Source: Anaerolineales bacterium (GTDB lineage: Bacteria; Chloroflexota; Anaerolineae; Anaerolineales; DRMV01). From it: a stretch of 5,987 nt of DNA. Made by a program: the position numbers and the translations under genes. A model generated the notes under the pieces. That model saw only the letters and a list, made by a program, of their open reading frames with translations. It searched no databases and was not told the origin of the DNA. This document shows, piece by piece, positions 1 to 5,667 of this stretch (position 1 is the first letter of the stretch; each line of letters opens with the position of its first letter). The stretch lies in NCBI GenBank assembly GCA_026991215.1, contig JALXBY010000173.1, positions 1 through 5,987 on the forward strand. Direction: 5' to 3'.

Positions 1-942
1 ATCACCCCCACTGTGCCAGGCGAGGGGGACCTGCTTTGCTACGGCGCGTGGGAGGCCCGCCGCGGCCCCCGCCGGGAGCGGCTGAACTTCCGGGTAGAAC
101 TGCCGGGTTCGGGCGGCGATGTTCCCTCAGAGCAGCGGCCCGGCGGGGTGTACGAAGGCCGGTTCCCCGAAGACGTTTCGGTCTGGCTCGACATCGAATG
201 TGAACGTCGGGTCCTATTCGTCAGCATGTCTCTGGGCACGAACAAGGCATTGGTTTTTGACTATCTCGTATTGGAGGCGATCGAAAACGAAGGATTTCAA
301 AACCAATGGCAATATATCGAGATTCGAGGCGATGGTTTCCAGGCCGTGATTCGCTACTGTTACGGTGATGCATGTCCGCAGCGCATTGGTGAACGGATGT
401 CGGTTCCCGAACCCCTGCCTGAAACCGTGCTGATTCAGCCCGAACTGGTGCGTATCGAAGTGCTCAACGATAGCGACCCCTGGGGGGATGGCGAACTGAG
501 ATCCCTTTTGCTCGTATTGAGCAACCCTGCCATGGAACGCCGGCTGGAAGCCCGAGGCTCGGTGTGCTACCGGCCATCGGATTGGTGGGACCCAGGAGCC
601 TGTTCGCCAGACTACGACGGTGTGCGCTGTTCGGGGTGGGTGGAGCTCAGAGGAGAACGGTGGTTACCCGAAGGGCTGGAATTCAGCGATGGCGAAGTGA
701 TTCCGGTAGGGCAAAAGGGCTGTCCAGTCCGCTTTCAGCCTGATGACACACTATTCATTCACATCGGCGTCTCCGAAGACGACGGAACCTTTGAAGGGGG
801 CGATGAATACAGTTACGCTGACCTCACATATCCGCCGGGGGCCTGGCCCCTGGGCATGGAAATCACCGTGGAAACCAGCCCCGCCAGAGGCGATGATTTG
901 CGAATCCGGGTCACCTTCATTCTGAGGGAAGTTACACGTTGA
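1..942 (+). CDS. Unrecognised beta-rich, Cys-containing protein, 5'-partial
   Basis: The frame is open from the first base and ends at a TGA at 940-942, giving about 313 visible residues. A GTG at 13-15 could serve as a start, but it has no Shine-Dalgarno sequence before it and no signal peptide after it, so the gene most likely begins upstream of the window. I do not recognise the family. Counting from the first in-window codon, there are eight cysteines (about 13, 67, 120, 125, 189, 201, 210, 241), some paired in short loops (CYGDAC; GACSPDYDGVRC), as in exported disulfide-bonded proteins. The chain alternates hydrophobic beta-like strands with acidic loops (NDSDPWGDGE near 156-165, SEDDGTFEGGDE near 258-269) that could bind a divalent cation. 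It has no membrane segment. A secreted or surface beta-sandwich protein is an inference only. GC content varies strongly along the gene. It converges on the glycosyltransferase with a 7-base gap. Confidence 0.75.
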   Translation: MTPTVPGEGDLLCYGAWEARRGPRRERLNFRVELPGSGGDVPSEQRPGGVYEGRFPEDVSVWLDIECERRVLFVSMSLGTNKALVFDYLVLEAIENEGFQNQWQYIEIRGDGFQAVIRYCYGDACPQRIGERMSVPEPLPETVLIQPELVRIEVLNDSDPWGDGELRSLLLVLSNPAMERRLEARGSVCYRPSDWWDPGACSPDYDGVRCSGWVELRGERWLPEGLEFSDGEVIPVGQKGCPVRFQPDDTLFIHIGVSEDDGTFEGGDEYSYADLTYPPGAWPLGMEITVETSPARGDDLRIRVTFILREVTR

Positions 943-949
943 ACAGTGC

Positions 950-1150
950 TCATTTCAGATAGCGTTCAAGCAGGGAAACAGCCCGGTCCACACCGTCCTC
1001 CCGACGCAGTCTTTCTCCCAGGTGGGCTGCGCGTTTCCGTAAGGTCGGGTCGTGTGTCACCTGTTCCAACGCTTGTGCCAGGCGACGTGCCGTAAGACCG
1101 TGAGCAGGAACCGGCGCGGACCCCACCCCTAAGGCATGGACCCGGTAGGC
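950..1150 (-). pseudogene. Displaced C-terminal end of the glycosyltransferase
   Basis: This stretch encodes the normal end of a UGT/YjiC-type glycosyltransferase but lies in a different frame from the body of the gene. Read in this frame it gives AYRVHALGVGSAPVP, then LTARRLAQAL, then a helix ending EDGVDRAVSLLERYLK and a TGA at 950-952. This is the expected tail after the PFFVDQFFW motif that ends the upstream frame. It forms the last helices of the C-terminal GT-B domain, which pack back against the N-terminal domain. Joining the two frames at about 1150 gives a protein of about 389 residues. The fragment has no start codon or ribosome binding site of its own near 1150, so it is not an independent gene. 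Confidence 0.85.
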
Positions 1151-2118
1151 CAGAAGAACTGGTCTACGAAGAAGGGTACGGGGACCGTGGGCCGTCCGTG
1201 CTTGAGCCCTGTGGCCGTGGTCCCTCCGCCCGCATGATGCACCACGGCATCCACGCGTGGGAAGAGCCATTCGTGGGCCACCCGCTCGGTGACGAAAATC
1301 CGCCGGGATGGGCGCAGGGGAAGCCGACCCCAACCGGAAAGCACCACCGCCCGCAGGCCCGTACGTTCCAGGACTTCGGTGATGGCCCGGGCCATACGTT
1401 CGGGATGGGGCAGCGGCATGCTTCCGAAACCGATGGCCACGACCGGCTCTTTTTCTCGCAGAAAGGCTTCCAGTTCGGGGGAAGGGGGTTCCAGGGCTTC
1501 GGTGTTCAGAAACCAGTATCCCGGGATGTGGATATGGTGCCTCCAATCGGCCGGCCGAGGGACGACATACCGACTGAAGCCGTACAGCACAGGGATTTCC
1601 CCACGATAAAGCCGCGGATAGGGTCCCAGAGCCGAAAGGGGCGGCAAACCCAGGGTCTCCCGCCGCCAGCGGTTGATGTCCTTGCGAATGAGGTTCCAGA
1701 CGGCGAGCTCCGTGGCGACATACGTCCAGCGGTTGAACCATCCGAACCGATGCAGCCAGCGCGGGACCGCACCGATGGGTGCGGGAAAGGCTGAAGTGCG
1801 GGTCTGGGGCTGCAGGAACGCGGCCACCGCGGGCACGCCCATGGCCTCGGCGATTCGGAAGGCCTTCATCATGGTGCGCATGAAGACCAGCGGGTTGCGT
1901 CCGGCGGCCAGCGCCCGGCGATGCCAGAAACGGGTCATCAGGTCGCGCGGGTTACCTCGAAGCGCCGCGAACTCCAGCCCGCGGACTTCGGCCCAGGAGG
2001 CAAAGGGTTCGTGGGTCACCAGACGGACATGGTACCCCGCCTGCTTCAAGCCTTCTGCCAGCGCGATATAGGGCTGCATATCCCCCCGCGTTCCGGCACA
2101 GACGATGGCAATGGGCAT
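1129..2118 (-). CDS. UGT/YjiC-type glycosyltransferase (GT-B fold), frameshifted near its 3' end
   Basis: Glycosyltransferase of the UDP-glucuronosyl/sterol glucosyltransferase type (GT1 family, GT-B fold), which transfers a sugar from a nucleotide donor to a lipid or small-molecule acceptor. The N-terminus has the typical opening strand and glycine loop (AIVCAGTRGDMQPYIALAEG, residues 4-23). The C-terminal donor-binding signature is at residues 294-323: HHAGGGTTATGLKHGRP, then VPFFVDQFFW. The first part differs from the commoner HHGGAGT. Right after W323 the frame is lost and runs into PTGSMP and a stop, while the proper tail continues in another frame down to 950. One missing G in a TGGGCC context explains this. 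There also seems to be an internal gap relative to relatives around residues 83-90. The ATG at 2118 lies 12 bases after the membrane-protein stop and lacks a good ribosome binding site, so expression probably depends on the upstream operon. The acceptor is unknown. The gene may be inactive, or the base loss may be a sequencing error. Confidence 0.85.
   Translation of the reverse strand: MPIAIVCAGTRGDMQPYIALAEGLKQAGYHVRLVTHEPFASWAEVRGLEFAALRGNPRDLMTRFWHRRALAAGRNPLVFMRTMMKAFRIAEAMGVPAVAAFLQPQTRTSAFPAPIGAVPRWLHRFGWFNRWTYVATELAVWNLIRKDINRWRRETLGLPPLSALGPYPRLYRGEIPVLYGFSRYVVPRPADWRHHIHIPGYWFLNTEALEPPSPELEAFLREKEPVVAIGFGSMPLPHPERMARAITEVLERTGLRAVVLSGWGRLPLRPSRRIFVTERVAHEWLFPRVDAVVHHAGGGTTATGLKHGRPTVPVPFFVDQFFWPTGSMP
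1148..1151 (-). other. Single-base frameshift site in the glycosyltransferase
   Basis: On the coding strand the sequence reads TTC TGG CC TAC CGG, where family conservation demands F-W-A/G-Y-R. Adding one G (TGG GCC TAC) restores the frame through to the stop at 950. The exact base cannot be placed within the GG/CC run. The site has no slippery heptamer and no obvious stimulatory hairpin, so programmed frameshifting is unlikely. Confidence 0.8.
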
Positions 2119-2130
2119 GGGACTACCGTA

Positions 2131-2724
2131 TCATGTGGGCTGAACGGCGACATATAACAAGGCCACCAAAATATTGAAAGCAACGTACAAATCACCCAGC
2201 GCGGCATGAAACGTTCGCATTTCAGGGTCAAGTCCTCGCCATCCTTCGACCAACAGAAGCAAAGCGGCAACCAAGCCCAAAGCACTATACCACCAAGTCG
2301 CTCGAACAGCGTATGTCCAAAATCCGTATACCCATAAGCCCGTATACACTGTCCAAACAAAAAACATCACCCACGCCCATCCAGGGCCGAAGGCGGGATT
2401 AAGCGCAACCCAAAGGAAAGAAAGGATGCCCGTTATCAGGACAATGGCACCTAAAAAAGTCGGGGAAGGGGGCGAATACAAAGCCCACACGGAACCTATA
2501 CACCAGGACAAAACAAACAACAAAATCGGATTCCAGGGGCGACGCGAACGCCACCAGGCATAGGTCAACAACAAAGCCAACGTCACGCCTTCTCGCCAAC
2601 GTGGAGGAAGCGGTAGAGGCCACCTATAGCCCGCCCATGTGCTCCCCAACAGGGCCAACATCCAGGGAAGGGCCTGAAGGCCTGCCCATCCATAGCGGAA
2701 AAGACGTTCCCGCGATGTCATCAT
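2131..2724 (-). CDS. Trp-rich polytopic membrane protein of unknown function, last in the Tad gene cluster
   Basis: A 197-residue integral membrane protein with about seven hydrophobic segments (roughly residues 12-32, 46-58, 65-83, 90-108, 115-138, 145-160 and 174-194), short loops, and a basic N-terminus (TSRERLFR). It has about 19 tryptophans, nearly 10% of its residues. I do not recognise the family with confidence. The layout of seven helices and the last helix (LYVAFNILVALLYV) faintly recall the Bax inhibitor-1/YccA family, but the Asp expected in that helix is absent. The ATG at 2724 overlaps the TadG-like stop as ATGA, and a second ATG follows at 2721. A GGGAG lies 2 bases before the first ATG and 5 before the second, so the second may be the one used. 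In-frame ATGs at 2733 and 2787 are less likely, since they lie deeper inside the TadG-like gene. GC content is visibly lower than in the flanking genes. Position suggests a partner of the pilus machinery; function is unknown. Confidence 0.8.
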   Translation of the reverse strand: MMTSRERLFRYGWAGLQALPWMLALLGSTWAGYRWPLPLPPRWREGVTLALLLTYAWWRSRRPWNPILLFVLSWCIGSVWALYSPPSPTFLGAIVLITGILSFLWVALNPAFGPGWAWVMFFVWTVYTGLWVYGFWTYAVRATWWYSALGLVAALLLLVEGWRGLDPEMRTFHAALGDLYVAFNILVALLYVAVQPT

Positions 2725-3305
2725 GGCTCCCATCGCTGCGGAAGTTCTTGCTGGGTTTCGGCACTTACAGGTAGGTCCCGATTCCATCCCAATAAATGAG
2801 CAAGCAAGCCCTGGATCTCCTTCCTAAGGCGCAGGAAAAGACGGACCTCCGTGTCTGCCGGATGATATCGATACGGATATTGAACCTGGACTTCCAGATC
2901 GCCAGGGCCATAGCCGTTACGGGCCAGTTGTGTTTGGACGGACTGGGCGACCTGGGTGCGCATGGCCGGGCTGATCAACGTGGCCCGGTCATCATCGTTC
3001 AACCATGCGGGGACAATATCCGGTGGCGGGGTAGCGGTGCACGTGGCCCCAGGCGTACCATAACCGGCATCCGGAACGCAGGGATTCAACGCGGCCTGGG
3101 TTTGCTGCGCAACGGCCAGGGTGACCATCTGGTCTGCCACCACCAGCATTCCGGCTTTGGCCGCGGCATCGGCCACGCCTTGCAAATGATGCCGCTCCCG
3201 GCTGAGACGTCCCATTTCCACCGAGAGGGCCAGCAGCATCAAAACAACCATGAGGAAAACGGCCACCATGACCAATACCTGAGCTCGCTTCCATTTCTCG
3301 CTCAT
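2721..3305 (-). CDS. tadG: TadG-like pilus assembly protein (Tad N-terminal domain)
   Basis: A 194-residue membrane-anchored protein of the putative Flp pilus-assembly TadE/G-like type. A short basic N-terminus (SEKWKRAQ) leads into one membrane segment (about 9-31). Then comes the family hallmark: MGRLSRERHHLQGVADAAAKAG (residues 31-52), matching the usual pattern of a TM helix, a (D/E)xGR turn and an L-Q-x-x-A-D-A-A-A-x-A-G helix. The rest should lie outside the membrane and contains two cysteines (76 and 89) around a Gly/Pro/Thr-rich loop, which may form a disulfide. It is short and has no von Willebrand A domain, unlike the long TadG proteins of proteobacteria. It keeps no Gly before the membrane segment and no Glu at +5, so it is probably not cleaved by a prepilin peptidase. 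The start ATG overlaps the TadE stop (ATGA), with a GGAG 11 bases upstream; the gene is probably translated by coupling. Confidence 0.88.
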   Translation of the reverse strand: MSEKWKRAQVLVMVAVFLMVVLMLLALSVEMGRLSRERHHLQGVADAAAKAGMLVVADQMVTLAVAQQTQAALNPCVPDAGYGTPGATCTATPPPDIVPAWLNDDDRATLISPAMRTQVAQSVQTQLARNGYGPGDLEVQVQYPYRYHPADTEVRLFLRLRKEIQGLLAHLLGWNRDLPVSAETQQELPQRWEP

Positions 3306-3721
3306 GGGTTCTGGTACTCCATCACTGTGGTTGCCTGCGCCGAGATAGGCACTTTCATGGAGAACGGGAAGAGTTCAACCTCATATGTGACTTTGACGGT
3401 CAGGGGATAGCCGCGCGGGTAAGGAGCGGGTTGGTTTCGTGGAAATTCGTATTGTGTGGGGTTGATGTCAATCCTCAATCGAGTCGGGTCCAACCCGTAC
3501 GCGGCGCGCTGAACCGCGCCCACAATTTCGGCATCCCCTCGAGCTGGGTTGGACAGGGTAGCACCGGTCCGCGCCCCCTCCCATGCCGCGTTGGTAACCA
3601 CGATTTGCACATAAATCAGGCGTCCCACCTCAAGCATCATGACTAACAGGAAGAGCAATATTGGAAATACCAGGGCAAATTCGACAATATTCTGTCCCCG
3701 TACGGCGCGGAAGCGTAGCAT
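3302..3721 (-). CDS. tadE: TadE-like pseudopilin
   Basis: A 139-residue pseudopilin of the TadE family, a minor pilin-like component needed for Flp pilus assembly at the membrane. After a short basic leader (MLRFRAVRG) comes QNIVEFALVFPILLFLLVMM, one membrane helix at about residues 12-33, followed by EVGRLIYVQIVVTNAAWEGART, the conserved TadE turn and amphipathic helix. G9-Q10 with Glu14 five residues on fits the G/XXXXEF cleavage site used by prepilin peptidases of Tad systems, and the mature N-terminus would begin QNIVEF. The C-terminus (VTYEVELFPFSMKVPISAQA) is the usual beta-strand ending. I chose the ATG at 3721 because GGGAGG sits 7 bases before it. An upstream ATG at 3748, directly after the TadC stop, would add nine residues (MQWRLGGRQ) with no supporting ribosome binding site. 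The stop overlaps the TadG-like start. Confidence 0.9.
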   Translation of the reverse strand: MLRFRAVRGQNIVEFALVFPILLFLLVMMLEVGRLIYVQIVVTNAAWEGARTGATLSNPARGDAEIVGAVQRAAYGLDPTRLRIDINPTQYEFPRNQPAPYPRGYPLTVKVTYEVELFPFSMKVPISAQATTVMEYQNP

Positions 3722-3728
3722 TTGACGT

Positions 3729-3734
3729 CCTCCC
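3729..3734 (-). promoter_or_regulatory. Strong Shine-Dalgarno deciding the tadE start
   Basis: The coding strand reads GGGAGG followed by seven bases and the ATG at 3721. This spacing is near optimal and points to 3721 rather than the ATG at 3748 as the TadE start, shortening the leader before the processing site to nine residues. Confidence 0.75.
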
Positions 3735-3748
3735 AAGCGCCATTGCAT

Positions 3749-4639
3749 TCATCGCAACGCGAGAAAAAACAGTACAGGCGGAATTAGATAAATGAGCAAC
3801 AGGCCGGGGAGGAAGAAAAACACCAGGGCCGGAACCAAACGCACGGGCGCGGTATATGCGGCAATCTGGGCCTGTTGTTTACGACGCATACGCAACAGGC
3901 GGGATTGGATACGCAGGGTACGGCTCATCGGAGAACCCAGACGCTGGGCCAGATGGACGGCCTCCACAAAGCTGCGCGCTTCGTCCACATTCACCCGGAG
4001 GGCGGCCTCCCGCAGGGCTTGCGTTCGGGGAAGGCCCAAATCCATGCGCTGCAAGGCCCGTCGCACCTCTTCTCCCCAGGGGCCTGGAAAATCCTGGGCC
4101 ACATAACGTAAGGCCGGCTCGAACCCCAAACCGGCTTCTACGGTCAGGGTGAGCAAATCCAGAAAATCGGGCAGCGTGCGCAAGACCATACGGCGCCGAT
4201 GCCGGTACCGCCGATGCAGCCACACCACGGGAAACCCCATCCAGGCGCCAATGCCCAGCCACAACAGCAGGCTCACGCCAAAGGAGAGCCTGCCTCCTGC
4301 CCAGGCCACCAGGGTTAGACCCATCAACACCAGGCCAAACTGCAAATTCCACCAAATCCACACCCACAGAAGATGTGGATCCCGGGACCACCCCCCGGCC
4401 ACGATCTGACGCTCCGGCACCCAGGATAGCAGCCAATGCGGTACCGGAACCTTCCGCGCCCAACGTTCCAGACGCTCAATCCAGGGACCCTCGGGCTTTT
4501 CCTCGGTGTCCACCTCCGCTTGCAAGGTGGCAAGCCATCGCCTACGGGCCAGCCACCGGACCTCAAAAGCCTTACATAACCCCCACAAAACGGCCAACAC
4601 GCTGCCGCTCAGTGTAAGGGCAAAGAGCCAGGCCCACAT
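3749..4639 (-). CDS. tadC: TadC-like inner-membrane platform protein (type II secretion F domain)
   Basis: A 296-residue polytopic protein of the type II secretion system F family, second of the TadB/TadC pair that forms the inner-membrane platform driven by the TadA ATPase. Membrane segments are visible at about 3-22, 91-113, 118-140 and 268-295. The F domain covers about 155-285. It opens with LPDFLDLLTLTVEAGLGFEPAL (156-177), where Glu168 and the AGL/GF turn are the typical signature, and continues with VEAVHLAQRLGSPMSRTLR. It ends with the TadC-type KAPVKLVFP-like stretch, here TAPVRLVPALVFFFLPGLLL (263-282). Length and architecture match TadC rather than TadB. The gene starts 4 bases after the tadB stop, with a GGAG 10 bases before the ATG. 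It stops directly ahead of the tadE leader region. Confidence 0.9.
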   Translation of the reverse strand: MWAWLFALTLSGSVLAVLWGLCKAFEVRWLARRRWLATLQAEVDTEEKPEGPWIERLERWARKVPVPHWLLSWVPERQIVAGGWSRDPHLLWVWIWWNLQFGLVLMGLTLVAWAGGRLSFGVSLLLWLGIGAWMGFPVVWLHRRYRHRRRMVLRTLPDFLDLLTLTVEAGLGFEPALRYVAQDFPGPWGEEVRRALQRMDLGLPRTQALREAALRVNVDEARSFVEAVHLAQRLGSPMSRTLRIQSRLLRMRRKQQAQIAAYTAPVRLVPALVFFFLPGLLLIYLIPPVLFFLALR

Positions 4640-4643
4640 CGCC

Positions 4644-5666
4644 TCAGTACTCCACGCGAAGAATGCGACGAATCATCAGGAACCCCGCGGCCTCCAACAA
4701 TGCCACGACGACCAAAACCAGATTCCCTATTGTGGTATTCCACAAAATTTCGTTATACGTGGGGAAGAAGCGCAAAATGAGGAGCGACACCGGAATAAGC
4801 ATCACGATAATCCAGGCTGAAAGCCGTCCCTGGGCCGTTAAGGCTTGCACCTCACGTTCCAGTTCAATGCGTTCTCTCACCATGAAGGCGATTTGCCGGA
4901 GGAGCTCCACCAGATTCCCGCCAACCCGACGTTGCAGCTTCAAGCCCTTTACCAGAATGTGCATCTCCGGTGACGGATAGCGTTCGTACAGCTCGTCAAA
5001 CGCGTCTTCCAGCGGACGACCCAGCCGTACGTGTACCAGAACCCGCCCCAGTTCCGAGCGAATGGGTTCCGCCATGTTGGGGCGAATGAACTCCAGGGCC
5101 TGGGGAAAGGAGAAACCCGCCTGGAGGGCATCGGCCAGACGGTCCAGGGCTTCGGGAAGCTGGTCGTGGAACCGACGGCGTTGCTGGCGGGCCTGATATT
5201 CAATCCACCACCGTAAAAGTCCCAAAGCCAGCGCCAGGGCCAATCCACCCAAAATGGGACGCCAGAGGAAAATGCCAAAACCCAGGGCCCAGGCCGCGGC
5301 CCACAGAAGGGCCAGCACCGAACCCGCCATTCCTGCCGTCTGCCACGGCCCCAAAAGCCACAGGGCCCATCGGGTGTTCAGCCAGCGCCTCCAGGCCTCC
5401 TGGATGTCCTGCCGCCAGGCATGCCACCGTCCCTTGCGCAGGGGAAATACTAGTTCGTACGTCAGACGGATACGAACCATGCTTCGCGCGTGGCGCCACG
5501 TTCCATAAGCCCGAAACACGGCAAAACCGGCCAGCGTGGCCATTCCTGCGATGACATAAGGAAGATGTGCCAGCCACCAGGTGTACAGCCCCGGTTGGCC
5601 CAACCCCCGGGTCCCATACACGAGCCACAAAAACAGCGCCGCACCCAGGGCCACCCACAGGCTCAT
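4644..5666 (-). CDS. tadB: TadB-like inner-membrane platform protein (type II secretion F domain)
   Basis: A 340-residue member of the type II secretion F family, the TadB half of the inner-membrane platform on which the TadA/CpaF ATPase acts during pilus assembly. Membrane segments lie at about 3-17, 35-52, 112-130, 134-152, 283-300 and 311-332. The F domain (about 168-300) contains LPEALDRLADALQAGFSFPQ (170-189), RLGRPLEDAFDEL, then LKLQRRVGGNLVELLRQIAF (242-261) and REVQALTAQGRLSAWIIVML (271-290). The last two are the most conserved part of TadB proteins. The N-terminus carries two extra helices before the domain, normal for TadB. The ATG is supported by GGAGG six bases upstream and follows the ATPase stop by one base, so the two are translationally coupled. 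Confidence 0.92.
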   Translation of the reverse strand: MSLWVALGAALFLWLVYGTRGLGQPGLYTWWLAHLPYVIAGMATLAGFAVFRAYGTWRHARSMVRIRLTYELVFPLRKGRWHAWRQDIQEAWRRWLNTRWALWLLGPWQTAGMAGSVLALLWAAAWALGFGIFLWRPILGGLALALALGLLRWWIEYQARQQRRRFHDQLPEALDRLADALQAGFSFPQALEFIRPNMAEPIRSELGRVLVHVRLGRPLEDAFDELYERYPSPEMHILVKGLKLQRRVGGNLVELLRQIAFMVRERIELEREVQALTAQGRLSAWIIVMLIPVSLLILRFFPTYNEILWNTTIGNLVLVVVALLEAAGFLMIRRILRVEY

Positions 5667-5667
5667 C

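Noticed and set aside
13..15. GTG at 13 as the true start of the left-edge gene
   Set aside because: The frame is open to the window edge, no Shine-Dalgarno precedes the GTG, and the sequence after it looks like the interior of a domain, not a signal peptide.
1129..1170. Programmed ribosomal frameshift in the glycosyltransferase
   Set aside because: No slippery heptamer, no internal Shine-Dalgarno at the right spacing and no obvious downstream stem were seen. Programmed frameshifting is also not known to me in this family, so a mutation or sequencing error is simpler.
1198..1794. A 198-codon plus-strand open frame opposite the glycosyltransferase
   Set aside because: It is antisense to a recognisable conserved gene, its product is low-complexity (Arg/Pro/Gly-rich) with no known motif, and it lacks a ribosome binding site. 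It is a by-product of high GC content.
2796..3410. A 204-codon plus-strand open frame opposite tadG/tadE
   Set aside because: The minus-strand frames carry clear TadG and TadE signatures; the plus frame spans both genes and their junction and shows no family features.
3722..3748. TadE starting at the ATG at 3748, directly after the tadC stop
   Set aside because: The extension MQWRLGGRQ has no ribosome binding site of its own, and the GGGAGG that lies within it is correctly spaced for the ATG at 3721.
3865..3905. Direct repeat around 'gcctgttg...gcaacaggc' as a possible hairpin terminator
   Set aside because: The short complementary pair lies within the conserved tadC coding sequence, has no T-run, and fits ordinary codons, so I do not treat it as a regulatory structure.
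3879..4463. A 194-codon minus-strand open frame overlapping tadC in another frame
   Set aside because: Its product is Gly/Ala/Arg/Ser-rich without motif or start signals, while the tadC frame encodes a conserved F domain.
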